Shown here one piece after another: positions 20,354 through 29,333 of a stretch of 64,000 nucleotides of DNA. Position 1 is the stretch's first letter; each line of letters begins with the position of its first letter. The position numbers and the translations under genes were made by a program. A model generated the notes under the pieces. The model did not search any database. It saw only the letters and a program-made list of their open reading frames with translations, and was not told the DNA's origin. Source of the DNA: Paraprevotella clara YIT 11840 (GTDB taxonomy: Bacteria > Bacteroidota > Bacteroidia > Bacteroidales > Bacteroidaceae); assembly GCF_000233955.1 (NCBI RefSeq), contig NZ_JH376661.1, forward strand, positions 106,079 through 170,078. The letters are read 5' to 3'.

Positions 20354-20392
20354 AGTTTCATTATTTAGCCTTTTCAAGACTTTCAATGAGCG

Positions 20393-20475
20393 TGGGCAAA
20401 GATGGATTCGAACCACCGAAGGCGTAAGCCAGCAGATTTACAGTCTGCCCCATTTGGCCACTCTGGTATTTGCCC
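20393..20475 (-). tRNA. tRNA-Tyr (GUA anticodon)
   Basis: A class II tRNA of 83 bases: acceptor GGGCAAA/TTTGCCC, anticodon arm GCAGA-CTGTAAA-TCTGC (anticodon GTA), a long variable arm (GGCTTACGCCTTC) and T loop GTTCGAA. The long variable arm and anticodon agree on tyrosine. Confidence 0.96.
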
Positions 20476-20498
20476 TTTTTTCGCATTAGCTTTGTTTG

Positions 20499-20572
20499 AG
20501 CCTCTTGTCGGATTCGAACCAACGACCCCGAGATTACAAATCACGTGCTCTGGCCAACTGAGCTAAAGAGGC
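20499..20572 (-). tRNA. tRNA-Thr (UGU anticodon), first gene of the tuf operon
   Basis: Minus-strand cloverleaf with acceptor GCCTCTT/AAGAGGC, D arm AGCTCAGTTGGCCAGAGC, anticodon loop TTTGTAA giving TGT, and T loop GTTCGAA. The promoter at 20614-20644 would start transcription about 35 bases before its 5' end. Confidence 0.96.
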
Positions 20573-20613
20573 GTTTGCAGCCTACACATCTAACGACATG
20601 CCTTAAACGGCTG

Positions 20614-20644
20614 CAAAGTTAAGTCTATTTTTTGAAATCACAAA
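20614..20644 (-). promoter_or_regulatory. Promoter of the tRNA-tuf-secE-nusG-rpl-rpoBC operon
   Basis: A textbook Bacteroidota promoter on the minus strand: TTTG (20644-20641), a 19-base spacer, and TAACTTTG (20621-20614). It lies just beyond the end of hpf and directly before the tRNA cluster. No other clear promoter is visible down to rpoC, so it probably drives about 13 kb. Confidence 0.8.
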
Positions 20645-20661
20645 TAAAAATCTCTTTTTTT

Positions 20662-20961
20662 TTAATGATCTCTTTGTTTTTCCTTATATTTGGACAATTG
20701 GCGTACCAACGCATCCAAACAAACATCTACTGCTTCTTCAAATGTGTCGCAAACTTTCTCCGCGAAAAACTCTCCTGTCGAGGCCAAAACCTTGATGGAT
20801 GCCTCTTTATTCATGGAGGTTTCGGGCTTTACGACCTTTAATGACACCTCTACCTTTCTTATTTCTTCGCTAAATTTTCCGAACTTTGCTACTTTCTTCT
20901 CGATAAACTCTTGGAGTTTCTCTGTGGCATCAAAATGAATTGCCTGAATTTTTACTTCCAT
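20662..20961 (-). CDS. hpf: Ribosome hibernation-promoting factor (short HPF/RaiA family)
   Basis: Proteins of this family bind the 30S decoding region in stationary phase and stop translation. The 99-residue product has the beta-alpha-beta layout: MEVKIQAIHFDATEKLQEFI, KKVAKFGKFSEEIRKVEVSL, EASIKVLASTGEFFAEKV and FEEAVDVCLDALVRQLSKYK. It lacks the C-terminal dimerisation domain of long HPF, so it is the short form. It follows the Xer gene by 12 bases and is probably in one operon with rpsU and xer, a common Bacteroidales arrangement. Confidence 0.93.
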   Translation of the reverse strand: MEVKIQAIHFDATEKLQEFIEKKVAKFGKFSEEIRKVEVSLKVVKPETSMNKEASIKVLASTGEFFAEKVCDTFEEAVDVCLDALVRQLSKYKEKQRDH

Positions 20962-20973
20962 AGTCTTGTCTTT

Positions 20974-21855
20974 TTAAGCTCTTGGATGAGCCTGGTTATA
21001 CATTTCTTTTAATTCCTCAAAAGTTGTGTGCGTGTAGATCTCCGTAGTAGAAATACTCTCATGCCCCAACAACTCTTTTAAAGATTCTAAATCTGCATGA
21101 TGGTTCAGCATCGAGGTTGCAAAAGTATGCCGTAATACGTGCGGACTCCTTTTCTTCTGTGTAGTCACCATTCCTAAATAATGCCGTACAAGATTCCGCA
21201 CCTTTACATTCGTAAGCCGCTCTCCCTTTTCGTCCACGAACATCGCACCCCCATCTTCCATACCTAAAGATGATTTCTCATCCAGATATGTCCTGAGCAA
21301 TGCTTCCAGTTCTCTACCGAAAGGAACAATCCTTTGCTTATTCCGTTTCCCTGTCACTTTTATCACGCCTCCCCACAAATCCACATCCTGATTATTCAGG
21401 CCTGTCAACTCAGAAAGGCGGACTCCTGTCACATAAAACGTATTCACTATCAGCTTATCTCTTTTGCCTAAGAAATCACTGCCGAAGAATTCACCGTCTA
21501 ACAGGCGATCCATTTCACTTTCTTTTAGAAACACCGGCAATGGTTTCTTCTTCTTGGGGCCTTGTATATTTCTCACAGGATCTACTTTTATCCAATCCCG
21601 TTTCAATAAATACCGATAAAACGTACGCAAGGCACTTAATCTACGGTTAACCGTAGTAGCCGTACGACCTGCCTCCATCATCGAGACCATCCAATCTCTC
21701 ACGACATCTCCGTCTATCGTTTCCCAAGACAATGTGGAATCCACCTTCTTATAATACGATTCAAACGCATTCAAATCGTCGCGGTATTCTTCGACCGTCC
21801 TCAACGAATAATTCCGTTCAAGCGTCAAATATTCCAAAAAAGCTTCTGTCCACAT
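20974..21855 (-). CDS. Tyrosine recombinase of the XerC/XerD family
   Basis: Family members resolve chromosome dimers at dif or act as integrases. The 293-residue protein has the N-terminal SAM-like DNA-binding domain (AFLEYLTLERNYSLRTVEEY) and a catalytic domain with Arg146 (TGVRLSEL), a Lys near 169, His239 and Arg242 (HVLRHTFATSML), His265 (LLGHESISTTEIY) and the nucleophile Tyr274. The catalytic set is complete. Housekeeping Xer function is more likely than phage integration, because it lies between rpsU and hpf and there is no mobile-element context. I cannot tell XerC from XerD by eye. Confidence 0.92.
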   Translation of the reverse strand: MWTEAFLEYLTLERNYSLRTVEEYRDDLNAFESYYKKVDSTLSWETIDGDVVRDWMVSMMEAGRTATTVNRRLSALRTFYRYLLKRDWIKVDPVRNIQGPKKKKPLPVFLKESEMDRLLDGEFFGSDFLGKRDKLIVNTFYVTGVRLSELTGLNNQDVDLWGGVIKVTGKRNKQRIVPFGRELEALLRTYLDEKSSLGMEDGGAMFVDEKGERLTNVKVRNLVRHYLGMVTTQKKRSPHVLRHTFATSMLNHHADLESLKELLGHESISTTEIYTHTTFEELKEMYNQAHPRA

Positions 21856-21921
21856 ACCTCGTTGCTTTTACGACAACGAATATAGGAAATAAAAATGAAA
21901 GTTCAAAGAAAAACAGCTAAA

Positions 21922-22113
21922 TTATTCTTCTACACGTTGCATTTTCTGAACGTAAATCGCACGTTCTTTAGCGAGTCTGTTGACCACTGAAGGTTTGTCA
22001 AACTGTTGTCTGCGTCTCAATTCCTTTACGACACCAGTCTTTTCAAATTTTCTTTTGAATTTCTTCAGCGCTCTCTCGATGTTCTCGCCTTCTTTTACAG
22101 GTACTACAATCAT
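21922..22113 (-). CDS. rpsU: 30S ribosomal protein S21
   Basis: S21 is a small basic protein of the 30S platform near the anti-Shine-Dalgarno. The 63-residue product begins MIVVPVKEGENIERALKKFK and has the RKFEKTGVVKELRRRQQFDK core. It is the first gene of the apparent rpsU-xer-hpf operon, behind the promoter at 22167-22198. Confidence 0.97.
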   Translation of the reverse strand: MIVVPVKEGENIERALKKFKRKFEKTGVVKELRRRQQFDKPSVVNRLAKERAIYVQKMQRVEE

Positions 22114-22166
22114 GTTTTTTTGTTTTTAATAATAATGTATGAATACTATTTTTGCAAAATGCGGTG

Positions 22167-22198
22167 CAAAATTAAACAATGTTTTTTGAATCGACAAA
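22167..22198 (-). promoter_or_regulatory. Promoter of rpsU-xer-hpf
   Basis: Minus strand: TTTG (22198-22195), a 20-base spacer, and TAATTTTG (22174-22167). Transcription would begin near 22160, leaving a leader of about 47 bases to the rpsU ATG. Confidence 0.7.
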
Positions 22199-22229
22199 GA
22201 AAACACGTTTTTTCTATGACACAAACCTT

Positions 22230-22262
22230 AAAAAAGGTGCATATCCCGTCGAGATATGCACC
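22230..22262 (-). terminator. Intrinsic terminator after mdh
   Basis: GGTGCATATC (22262-22253 on the minus strand) pairs perfectly with GATATGCACC (22245-22236) over a 7-base loop, followed by six T (22235-22230). It lies 27 bases beyond the mdh stop and shields the rpsU promoter from read-through. Confidence 0.9.
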
Positions 22263-22288
22263 TTCTAAACCTTATTGGCATCAACCGA

Positions 22289-23281
22289 TTACAGATTCGG
22301 ATTGATTTTGCTCCATTCTGAAATAGCAGGAACAATATTCAATGTCACGAGTTCGTCGCGCATCTTGCAAAGGTGTGCGTAGCTGGCATCCAATTTGGCA
22401 ATTTCTTCGGCCGTTCCTTCGGGCATCGTATAATGACAGCCGTTTGCGTCCAAGGTCGTATTCATAGCCATCATGATATGATCGTACTTGTCTGTCTTTA
22501 CGTATGTACCGGCCGGCCAACGGAACTTCTCACCACCCATAGCCGCACGAATCATTTCTACTGAAAGATAAGAAGGGCTCTGGAAAGAAGAACGTCCGCG
22601 GAGTTCGATTATCTTAGCGCCTCCCTTGGTCACGTCCACTTTCATGGTTTCCCATTCTTCTGCCGTAAACGCATCTGTTCCGATCAAGTCGTTCAAAGGC
22701 TTGCCGTCAACCTTCACGGCCGAACCGAACACAGCCATCTGCTCGCCATGACCGCCGTATGTAGCACAACCTGTCACCTTGCTTTGCAACACGCCGAACT
22801 TCTTGGCCAACGCGCTCTGCAAACGAGTAGAATCCAAACCGGCCAAAGTCGTCACCTGAGAAGGCTTCAAACCGGAATAAAGCAAGGTCACCAAACCGGT
22901 CAAGTCTGCCGGGTTGAAGATGATGACCACATGCTTCACATCGGGGCAATAGGCTTTGATATCCTTACCGAGCTGTTCTGCGATTTCGCAGTTGCCCTTG
23001 AGCAAATCTTCACGGGTCATACCCTGCTTACGAGGAGCACCACCTGAAGAAATGATATACTTGGCATCTTTGAAAGCCTCAGCCACATTGGTCGTAGCCG
23101 TGATGTTCACATTGTCGAAACCGCTCTGGCGCATTTCTTCTGCCACGCCTTCAGGAGAGAACACGTCATACAAGCACAAGTTTGAAGTCAAACCCATCAT
23201 CAGGGCAGTCTGTGCCATGTTCGAACCGATCATACCGGCTGCACCGACAATCACCAATTTGTCATTCGTCAAAAATTCCAT
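22289..23281 (-). CDS. mdh: Malate dehydrogenase (NAD)
   Basis: The enzyme interconverts malate and oxaloacetate; in Bacteroidales it works in the reductive branch from oxaloacetate to succinate. The 330-residue protein has the Rossmann loop IVGAAGMIGSN, substrate arginines near 84 and 90 (GAPRKQGMTRED), Asp150 and Arg153 (LAGLDSTRLQ), and catalytic His178 (TYGGHGEQM). It appears monocistronic: a TAATTTTG box (23337-23330) precedes it without a clear -33 element, and a strong terminator follows. It is divergent from the aminopeptidase gene. Confidence 0.96.
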   Translation of the reverse strand: MEFLTNDKLVIVGAAGMIGSNMAQTALMMGLTSNLCLYDVFSPEGVAEEMRQSGFDNVNITATTNVAEAFKDAKYIISSGGAPRKQGMTREDLLKGNCEIAEQLGKDIKAYCPDVKHVVIIFNPADLTGLVTLLYSGLKPSQVTTLAGLDSTRLQSALAKKFGVLQSKVTGCATYGGHGEQMAVFGSAVKVDGKPLNDLIGTDAFTAEEWETMKVDVTKGGAKIIELRGRSSFQSPSYLSVEMIRAAMGGEKFRWPAGTYVKTDKYDHIMMAMNTTLDANGCHYTMPEGTAEEIAKLDASYAHLCKMRDELVTLNIVPAISEWSKINPNL

Positions 23282-23401
23282 ACTCTGTTTTTTATATATG
23301 ATACAATTAGAAGTTCTTTATTACGCACACAAAATTAAAGAAAAAGGTTCAGACTTACTAATTAAAAAGCGGAATATTTTTTTTCTTAAACAAGAATAAT
23401 A

Positions 23402-23409
23402 TATTTTTG
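23402..23409 (+). promoter_or_regulatory. -7 box upstream of the Xaa-Pro aminopeptidase operon
   Basis: TATTTTTG fits TAnnTTTG; the -33 element is unclear in the A/T-rich sequence before it. If used, transcription starts near 23415, after the ATG at 23412. This supports the internal ATG at 23436 as the true start. Confidence 0.4.
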
Positions 23410-23435
23410 TAATGCACAAATGGCAAAACAGTATC

Positions 23436-25244
23436 ATGAATAAAAACATCAATAAAAGAGTAGCCGAATTAAGGCTCCATTTACGGAAAAACGGATTGGC
23501 CGCCTATATTTTCCCCAGCACAGACCCGCACCATAGCGAATACCCTCCCGAGTATTGGAAAACACGGGAATGGATTTCCGGCTTCAACGGTTCTGCCGGA
23601 ACGGCTGTCGTCACATCGGACGATGCCGCACTGTGGACCGACTCCCGCTACTTTATCGCAGCGGAAGAACAACTGAAGGACACTCCGTTCCGCTTGATGA
23701 AAGAACGTTTGGAGGGCACGCCGTCCGTCACGCAATGGCTGGCGGAGGTTCTTCCGCCGGGAAGCACCGTGGGCATGGACGCATGGACCAACTCCGCAGA
23801 CGAAATCCGCATCATCAGGGAAGAGCTCACCCATTGCGGACTGCACCTTGAAATAGCAGACCAACCGGCTGACACGCTGTGGAAGAACCGTCCGGCTCTA
23901 CCCGATTCACCGGTCAGAATACAACCGCCCGCCTTCGCAGGCCGTAGCATAACCGAAAAACTCGCACTCATCCGCGAGGCCATGGCCGGGCGGCAAGCCG
24001 ACGGGCTGATTCTGTCCACCCTCGACGAAATAGCCTGGACGTTGAACCTGCGCGGCACGGACGTACATTGTACGCCCGTATTCGTAGCTTACACATGGAT
24101 TACCCCCTCCCGCTGTACCTTATATATAAATAAGGTGAAACTCACGGAAGAGGTTTCTGCCCATCTGAAGGAATACGGTGTGGAAACACAGAACTATACC
24201 GACATCCTGCCCGACTTGTCACGTTTTGACGGCAAGCGGATATGGACAGACTGCCAAACCACAAACTACGCCCTCTGCCGGAGCCTGCCCGAAACATGCT
24301 CCGTAGTAGACGCGGCATCCCCCGTGGGCTTGCTCAAAGCCGTAAAACATCCGGCAGAGGTGGAAGGCTACCGCCGCGCCATGCTGCGCGACGGTGTGGC
24401 CATGGTGAAATTCCTGAAATGGCTCATACCGGCGGTACAGGCCGGAGGACAGACAGAGCTTAGCATCAGCCGTAAACTGGAGGAACTGCGCAGTGAACAG
24501 GATTTGTTCTGCGGTAACAGTTTCGACACCATTGCCGGATATGCCCACCACGGTGCCGTAGTCCATTACGAACCTACTCCGGAAACCGATTTGGAACTCC
24601 TACCGAAGGGACTGTTGCTGCTCGACTCGGGCGCGCAATACGAAGACGGCACGACGGATATCACCCGCACCATCGCCCTCGGCCCGGTGAACGAGGAGGA
24701 ACGCCACGACTATACCTTAGTATTGAAAGGACACATCCGACTGGCCCGTGCCAAGTTCCCGCAAGGTTGCAGCGGCACGCAACTCGACGCTTGCGCCCGC
24801 TATGCCATGTGGCAGGAAGGCATCAATTATCTTCACGGCACAGGACATGGTGTGGGTTCCTGCCTGTGCGTGCACGAAGGTCCTCATCAAATCCGCATGA
24901 ACTATATGCCGTCCCCGCTCCTCCCCTACATGACCGTGACCAACGAACCGGGCATCTACAAAGAAGGGCGGCATGGCATACGCATCGAAAACACGCAGAT
25001 CATCTTGCCCTATCGGGAAACCGAGTTCGGCACATTCCTCCAGTTCGACCCACTCACCCTCTGTCCCATCGACATGAAACCGATAGACTGGTCCTTGCTC
25101 GACACGGAGGAAATCGAATGGCTCAACCGTTACCACAGCCGGGTGTACGACCAATTGGCTCCGTTGCTCGACCACGAACACCGCACATGGCTCCGCGAAG
25201 CGACCCGGCCATACGAATACACAAAACCATCTCAAAAATCATAA
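23436..25244 (+). CDS. Xaa-Pro aminopeptidase (M24B, three-domain APP type)
   Basis: The enzyme removes an N-terminal residue before proline, in the cytosol. The predicted 602-residue protein has two creatinase-type N-terminal domains (LRKNGLAAYIFPSTDPHHSE; ALWTDSRYFIAAEEQL) and a pita-bread catalytic domain. The dinuclear metal ligands are visible: Asp397 (LLLDSGAQYEDG), Asp408 (GTTDITRT), His471 (HGTGHGVG), Glu504 (TNEPGIY) and Glu518 (IRIENTQI). Length is normal for the long APP form. The start at 23436 is preferred over 23412 because a promoter box ends at 23409. A carbonic anhydrase-like gene follows after 3 bases. Confidence 0.93.
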   Translation: MNKNINKRVAELRLHLRKNGLAAYIFPSTDPHHSEYPPEYWKTREWISGFNGSAGTAVVTSDDAALWTDSRYFIAAEEQLKDTPFRLMKERLEGTPSVTQWLAEVLPPGSTVGMDAWTNSADEIRIIREELTHCGLHLEIADQPADTLWKNRPALPDSPVRIQPPAFAGRSITEKLALIREAMAGRQADGLILSTLDEIAWTLNLRGTDVHCTPVFVAYTWITPSRCTLYINKVKLTEEVSAHLKEYGVETQNYTDILPDLSRFDGKRIWTDCQTTNYALCRSLPETCSVVDAASPVGLLKAVKHPAEVEGYRRAMLRDGVAMVKFLKWLIPAVQAGGQTELSISRKLEELRSEQDLFCGNSFDTIAGYAHHGAVVHYEPTPETDLELLPKGLLLLDSGAQYEDGTTDITRTIALGPVNEEERHDYTLVLKGHIRLARAKFPQGCSGTQLDACARYAMWQEGINYLHGTGHGVGSCLCVHEGPHQIRMNYMPSPLLPYMTVTNEPGIYKEGRHGIRIENTQIILPYRETEFGTFLQFDPLTLCPIDMKPIDWSLLDTEEIEWLNRYHSRVYDQLAPLLDHEHRTWLREATRPYEYTKPSQKS

Positions 25245-25247
25245 AAT

Positions 25248-25832
25248 ATGGCATTGATTAAGAAACTCAACAACTTGACTCCCAAGTTCGGCAAGCACTG
25301 CTACTTCTCCGAAGGGGCAGCCATCATAGGCGACGTCACCATGGGCGACGACTGTACCGTATGGTTTAACGCCGTCCTGCGCGGCGACGTACATTTCATC
25401 AAAATCGGCAACCGCGTGAACATCCAAGACGGCTCTTGCCTGCATACGCTTTACGGCAAAGCCCCCATCGTCATCGGCGACGACGTGACCGTGGGGCATA
25501 ATGTCACGCTGCACGGTTGCGAAGTGAAAAGCGGTGCCCTCATCGGTATGGGGTCCACCATTCTGGACCACGCTGTCGTCGGTCATGGCGCCATCGTAGC
25601 CGCCGGCGCCTTGGTCCTGAAGAATACGGTCATCGGTGACGGCGAGCTGTGGGGAGGCGTACCGGCCAGATTCATCAAGAAGGTAGACCCCGAACAAGCC
25701 AAGGAACTCAATGTAGGCTATGCCCAACACTACGTCATGTATTCCGACTGGTACCGCCGTTCGGATGCCCATCCCGAACACACACATTACTGCACCACAT
25801 CGGAAGAGTATGACGAAGCTACCCAACGGTAA
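25248..25832 (+). CDS. Gamma-carbonic anhydrase family protein (hexapeptide repeat)
   Basis: A 194-residue left-handed beta-helix protein of the YrdA/PaaY type. The hexapeptide pattern runs through GAAIIGDVTMGDDCTVWFNA and VIGDDVTVGHNVTLHGCEV. The three zinc-ligand histidines are His66 (SCLHT), His84 and His89 (GHNVTLHG), spaced as in the family. Enzymatic carbonic anhydrase activity is not assured for this subfamily. It starts 3 bases after the aminopeptidase stop and is followed by a PH-like membrane protein. Confidence 0.9.
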   Translation: MALIKKLNNLTPKFGKHCYFSEGAAIIGDVTMGDDCTVWFNAVLRGDVHFIKIGNRVNIQDGSCLHTLYGKAPIVIGDDVTVGHNVTLHGCEVKSGALIGMGSTILDHAVVGHGAIVAAGALVLKNTVIGDGELWGGVPARFIKKVDPEQAKELNVGYAQHYVMYSDWYRRSDAHPEHTHYCTTSEEYDEATQR

Positions 25833-25851
25833 TACGTCAACATGTGAAATC

Positions 25852-26361
25852 ATGAGAAAATTCAAATCCTCTTATTCTATCGGACTGCTATGCACCACAT
25901 GGTTCATGTCTTTCATCTTGCTGACAGCCGCCGCTACGGCCATCTGCCGGCTGATGAAAGGACAAACCGGCATAGGACTTGCAGTGGCTCTGTACGCCTG
26001 TATCTGTCTTGTCATCGTAGCATTCATATATTCCTATTTTAACCAAATCAAACAGGTAGAAGTGACAGCAGACAAGGTTGTCATCAGAAAAGTATACGGT
26101 GCCATAACCATCCCCCGAAAAGAAATCCTATATGCCCGCCACAGAAAAACGCTCACCCGTGCCATCAAAAGTTGGGGTGTTTATGGGCTTTTCGGACTCA
26201 CCGGAGAGTTTTGGGAAGATAAGACAGGACAGTTCACCGTAGCAGTCAAAGACACCCAATCACTGATTGAAATTAAAACATCAAACCAATGTTACGTCGT
26301 CAGTTGCGACCGCTATGAAGAGGTGTTGAAGCTGCTGGAACAAACCGAATACCCACTTTAG
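25852..26361 (+). CDS. Membrane protein with a bacterial PH-like domain
   Basis: I chose the ATG at 25852 (MRKFKSSYSIGLLCT; 169 residues). The frame is open further upstream, but that part overlaps the carbonic anhydrase gene and looks non-coding. Two membrane helices (LLCTTWFMSFILLTAAATA and VALYACICLVIVAFIYSY) are followed by a bPH-type beta domain (VEVTADKVVIRKVYGAITIP; FTVAVKDTQSLIEIKT; YVVSCDRYEEVLKLLE). Such proteins are common and mostly uncharacterised. It is last in the three-gene operon. Confidence 0.75.
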   Translation: MRKFKSSYSIGLLCTTWFMSFILLTAAATAICRLMKGQTGIGLAVALYACICLVIVAFIYSYFNQIKQVEVTADKVVIRKVYGAITIPRKEILYARHRKTLTRAIKSWGVYGLFGLTGEFWEDKTGQFTVAVKDTQSLIEIKTSNQCYVVSCDRYEEVLKLLEQTEYPL

Positions 26362-26387
26362 ACTGAAACATAAGGTTATATCCCAAC

Positions 26388-26438
26388 ACGGAACTGTACC
26401 CCAAAAGTTTTTGTCTAACTTTTGGGGTGCAGTTCCGT
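26388..26438. repeat. 51-base palindrome resembling two fused IS3-type ends
   Basis: ACGGAACTGTACCCCAAAAG (26388-26407) is repeated inverted at 26419-26438 around a short T-rich centre, with a single G/T-type difference. The ends resemble IS3-family terminal repeats (an ACTGCACCCCAAAAGTT type of sequence) placed back to back with no transposase between. There is no T tract, so a terminator is less likely. I could not see a target-site duplication. Confidence 0.5.
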
Positions 26439-26657
26439 ATTTGTGCCCACTTTTTTACCCTTAGCTCTACGTCCCTTACATCCTATTTTTGCATTTTCGT
26501 CACTCCCCAAGCACATTTTCCCCGGTTTTCATTTGAAAATGAAACCATTGTTACATTCCGTGCAACCAAAAGCACATTCAATATCCGGCAAACAGAATAA
26601 TTTTACCACCGGTTAATCACACATCATAACCTTATATATAAACAAAAAAATTTAGAC

Positions 26658-29306
26658 ATGAAAAAAACAAGTTTTTTTGCGATGTTTCTCATGGCGGCAT
26701 GCTGCGCAAAAGCAAGTCCGAGAAACGTCGCTGCAAGCTTTCCTGTTTCTCCAAACGACAACGGGGAATTTTCCGAAGAGATAATTTTAGAAAACAAGTT
26801 CGACAACGGCAACACCGAGGGTTGGAACATTGAAGGAAAGTGTAAAACATCCAACGGAGTAGTGGAATTCTATGAAAACGCGTTCAATTTCCACCAAACT
26901 CGGACAGGGCTATCGAACGGATGGTATCAAATCACAGTCAATGCTTTCGGGCGAGACAGAAATTCGGATGGCGGAACGGCCCACCGAGACCGGAACGAAA
27001 GCCTGTTATGGGAAATCTATGGAAACGATTACGCACTTCCGGTCAAAAGCCTATATGAAGAAACAGGAAGCACCGGAAGCGACAACGGGCAATATCCGTT
27101 CACCACAGCGGAAGCCAACCAAAACTTCGAGAATGGCCGATATGGCAACACGGTCAACGTATTGGTGACTGACGGAACGTTGGATTTCGGAATAAGAGGG
27201 AGAGAAGGCGGCCAAGGCAGATGGTGCTGTTTCGACAATTTCAAACTGATATATATAGGTAATGACTTGTCAAGCCTCTATCAGGCCATGGCCGAAGAAG
27301 CTTTAAAAAATGCCGGAAAAATAAGCCAACCCTACAAAAGCAAAATAGAAAAAACAGTAGACGAAACGAAACCTTCCGGTGAAACAGAAGAACTCCTGAC
27401 GGCCATAAGCACGCTCAACCAAACCATGCTTGAATACATCGACATGCACAACGCATTGGCCGAAGCCCGTTCCAAAGAGACCTTCGAAAAGGGGCAACTG
27501 CTTTTGTCCACTTCCAAATCTACCGGTGAAGCCCGTACAAACCTGGAATCATCCCTGTCCGCCAGCAGGGAAAGCCTTGAACAGGCGACTAGCCCTGAAG
27601 AGGTACGCATGGCACAGCAGCAAATGGAAGAGAGCTTACAAAGATTCCTTCACACTTCGCTCCCACGGAATGTGAAAACAGACGTGACAACCATACTGAA
27701 AGACGCCGAATGCCAAGACAACACTGACCGATATTGGAACCGGAGCGGAAAGGCTGGCGGATACGTGGAAGACATCCCAGCCTTCAAAAGTGACCTTTAC
27801 AACGGGAAAGGTATCTCATATTGGAACTCCGAACCCGAGAACAACCGTATGCTCGTCTGGCAAGAAACGCAACCCATCCGCCCGGGAAAATACCGTTTCA
27901 CGGCTTATGCAGCCGGAGGCACATGGAGCAACGGGAACGTCAATTCGGGCAACAACGGGGGATTATACCTCTTCATCAACGAACAAAGCGTGGAAATTAC
28001 CACGGAGACCTTCGGAGTTTACTCCGTGGAAGCAGAAATTCCATCGAATGAAACGAATATAACAGTCGGGCTCAAGGCAGGCGACAACAACACCGTGACA
28101 TGGGCTATCTTGGCCCAAACCCATTTGGAGTATTTAGGGACATCGGACATCACGTCTACTTTCCTGAAAGACGCAGCCTGCCAAGACGGTACGAACCGAT
28201 ATTGGGAACGCAGCGGCAGTGCTTCCGGATACATCGAAAATATCCCTGCCTTCCACAGCGAAGCATACAACGGAGCCGGTGTCTCCTACTGGACTGGGAT
28301 CCCGGAAACCGGTAAAAACTTGATTTGGCAGAAAACACAAGCCGTCCTTCCCGGAAAATACAGGTTCTCTGCCTACACCGCCGGATGTGTCTGGGGAAGT
28401 GGAAACCGGAACTTAGGATACGATGGCGACCTGTATCTCTTTATCAACGACCAAGAAGTACCTCTCACATCCGGAACCTTCGAGCGTTATGCCGTGGAAA
28501 TCGAAATCCTCACAGAGGAGACAGAATTGACCGTAGGCCTCAAAGCCGGAGAGAAGAACACCGCCACTTGGGCAATTCTTGCCCAGACCCGACTGGAATA
28601 CTTAGGCAATGAAGCCATCCTGAAAGAGACCGACACGCAATACGGCATAGCAAAAGACACTTATGCCAACGTCGTGTTAGAACGTTCCTTCGTTCCCGGA
28701 AAATGGAACACGTTCTGCATACCTTTCGACATGACAGCCGGGCAAGTCGCTAAAAACGGACTGGGCGAATTGAGACGACTGGTTGAAACCACACAACAAG
28801 ACGGCAACGTCGTGCTCCGGTTTGACAAGGCAGAAACGGTAGAGGCAGGCCAACCTTACCTCGTACGCCCCACCGGAAACGTGACCGAAATCAAAGCCGA
28901 CGAAGTGTACCTCCACGCCGGACAACCGAACAGCTCTACAGCGGACGGCGTCTCGATGACCGGAAACTATGCAGCCACCACGGTTCCACAAGGGGCTTAC
29001 TTCATCAACGACGACAAGTTCTATCTGGCCGACACGGATAAGGTGAAGCTGAAAGGCTTCCGCGCATATATCAATGCAGACCAGACTGCGGCCATGGCAG
29101 GTGTCAACCGCCTGCTCATCGACATCGACGGCAAGGTGACCGGCATAGAAGAAATAATATCCGACGGGACAAAAGACAGTAAAGAACTTGTAGACGTGTA
29201 TACCATAAACGGCATAAAAATAAAAAACGACGTGAAAAGAGCCGATGCCCTCGAAGGGTTGGAACACGGTATCTACATCATAGACGGAGAAAAAATAATC
29301 AAATAA
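26658..29306 (+). CDS. Large secreted protein with a tandemly duplicated beta domain
   Basis: The 882-residue protein has a signal peptide (MKKTSFFAMFLMAACCAKA), an N-terminal beta domain (about 40-200; NKFDNGNTEGWNIEGKCKTS), a helical region (about 205-335), then two copies of a domain of about 150 residues. Copy 1 starts at residue 347 (LKDAECQDNTDRYWNRSG) and copy 2 at 503 (LKDAACQDGTNRYWERSG), so the period is 156 residues. Both contain GKYRF(T/S)AY and end in TWAILAQT.LEYLG, like carbohydrate-binding or jelly-roll domains. A final beta region (WNTFCIPFDMTAGQVAKNGL) and a C-terminal VYTINGIKIKNDVKRADALE...GIYIIDGEK follow, like surface proteins of Prevotellaceae. Surface display and glycan binding are inferred; I see no catalytic motif. 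Confidence 0.75.
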   Translation: MKKTSFFAMFLMAACCAKASPRNVAASFPVSPNDNGEFSEEIILENKFDNGNTEGWNIEGKCKTSNGVVEFYENAFNFHQTRTGLSNGWYQITVNAFGRDRNSDGGTAHRDRNESLLWEIYGNDYALPVKSLYEETGSTGSDNGQYPFTTAEANQNFENGRYGNTVNVLVTDGTLDFGIRGREGGQGRWCCFDNFKLIYIGNDLSSLYQAMAEEALKNAGKISQPYKSKIEKTVDETKPSGETEELLTAISTLNQTMLEYIDMHNALAEARSKETFEKGQLLLSTSKSTGEARTNLESSLSASRESLEQATSPEEVRMAQQQMEESLQRFLHTSLPRNVKTDVTTILKDAECQDNTDRYWNRSGKAGGYVEDIPAFKSDLYNGKGISYWNSEPENNRMLVWQETQPIRPGKYRFTAYAAGGTWSNGNVNSGNNGGLYLFINEQSVEITTETFGVYSVEAEIPSNETNITVGLKAGDNNTVTWAILAQTHLEYLGTSDITSTFLKDAACQDGTNRYWERSGSASGYIENIPAFHSEAYNGAGVSYWTGIPETGKNLIWQKTQAVLPGKYRFSAYTAGCVWGSGNRNLGYDGDLYLFINDQEVPLTSGTFERYAVEIEILTEETELTVGLKAGEKNTATWAILAQTRLEYLGNEAILKETDTQYGIAKDTYANVVLERSFVPGKWNTFCIPFDMTAGQVAKNGLGELRRLVETTQQDGNVVLRFDKAETVEAGQPYLVRPTGNVTEIKADEVYLHAGQPNSSTADGVSMTGNYAATTVPQGAYFINDDKFYLADTDKVKLKGFRAYINADQTAAMAGVNRLLIDIDGKVTGIEEIISDGTKDSKELVDVYTINGIKIKNDVKRADALEGLEHGIYIIDGEKIIK

Positions 29307-29333
29307 AAAAACGTATAATAAACAAACAAAACA

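Noticed and set aside
20974..21855. Phage or integrative-element integrase
   Set aside because: It sits between rpsU and hpf in a housekeeping context, with no attachment-site repeat recognised at the adjacent tRNA cluster and no other phage genes.
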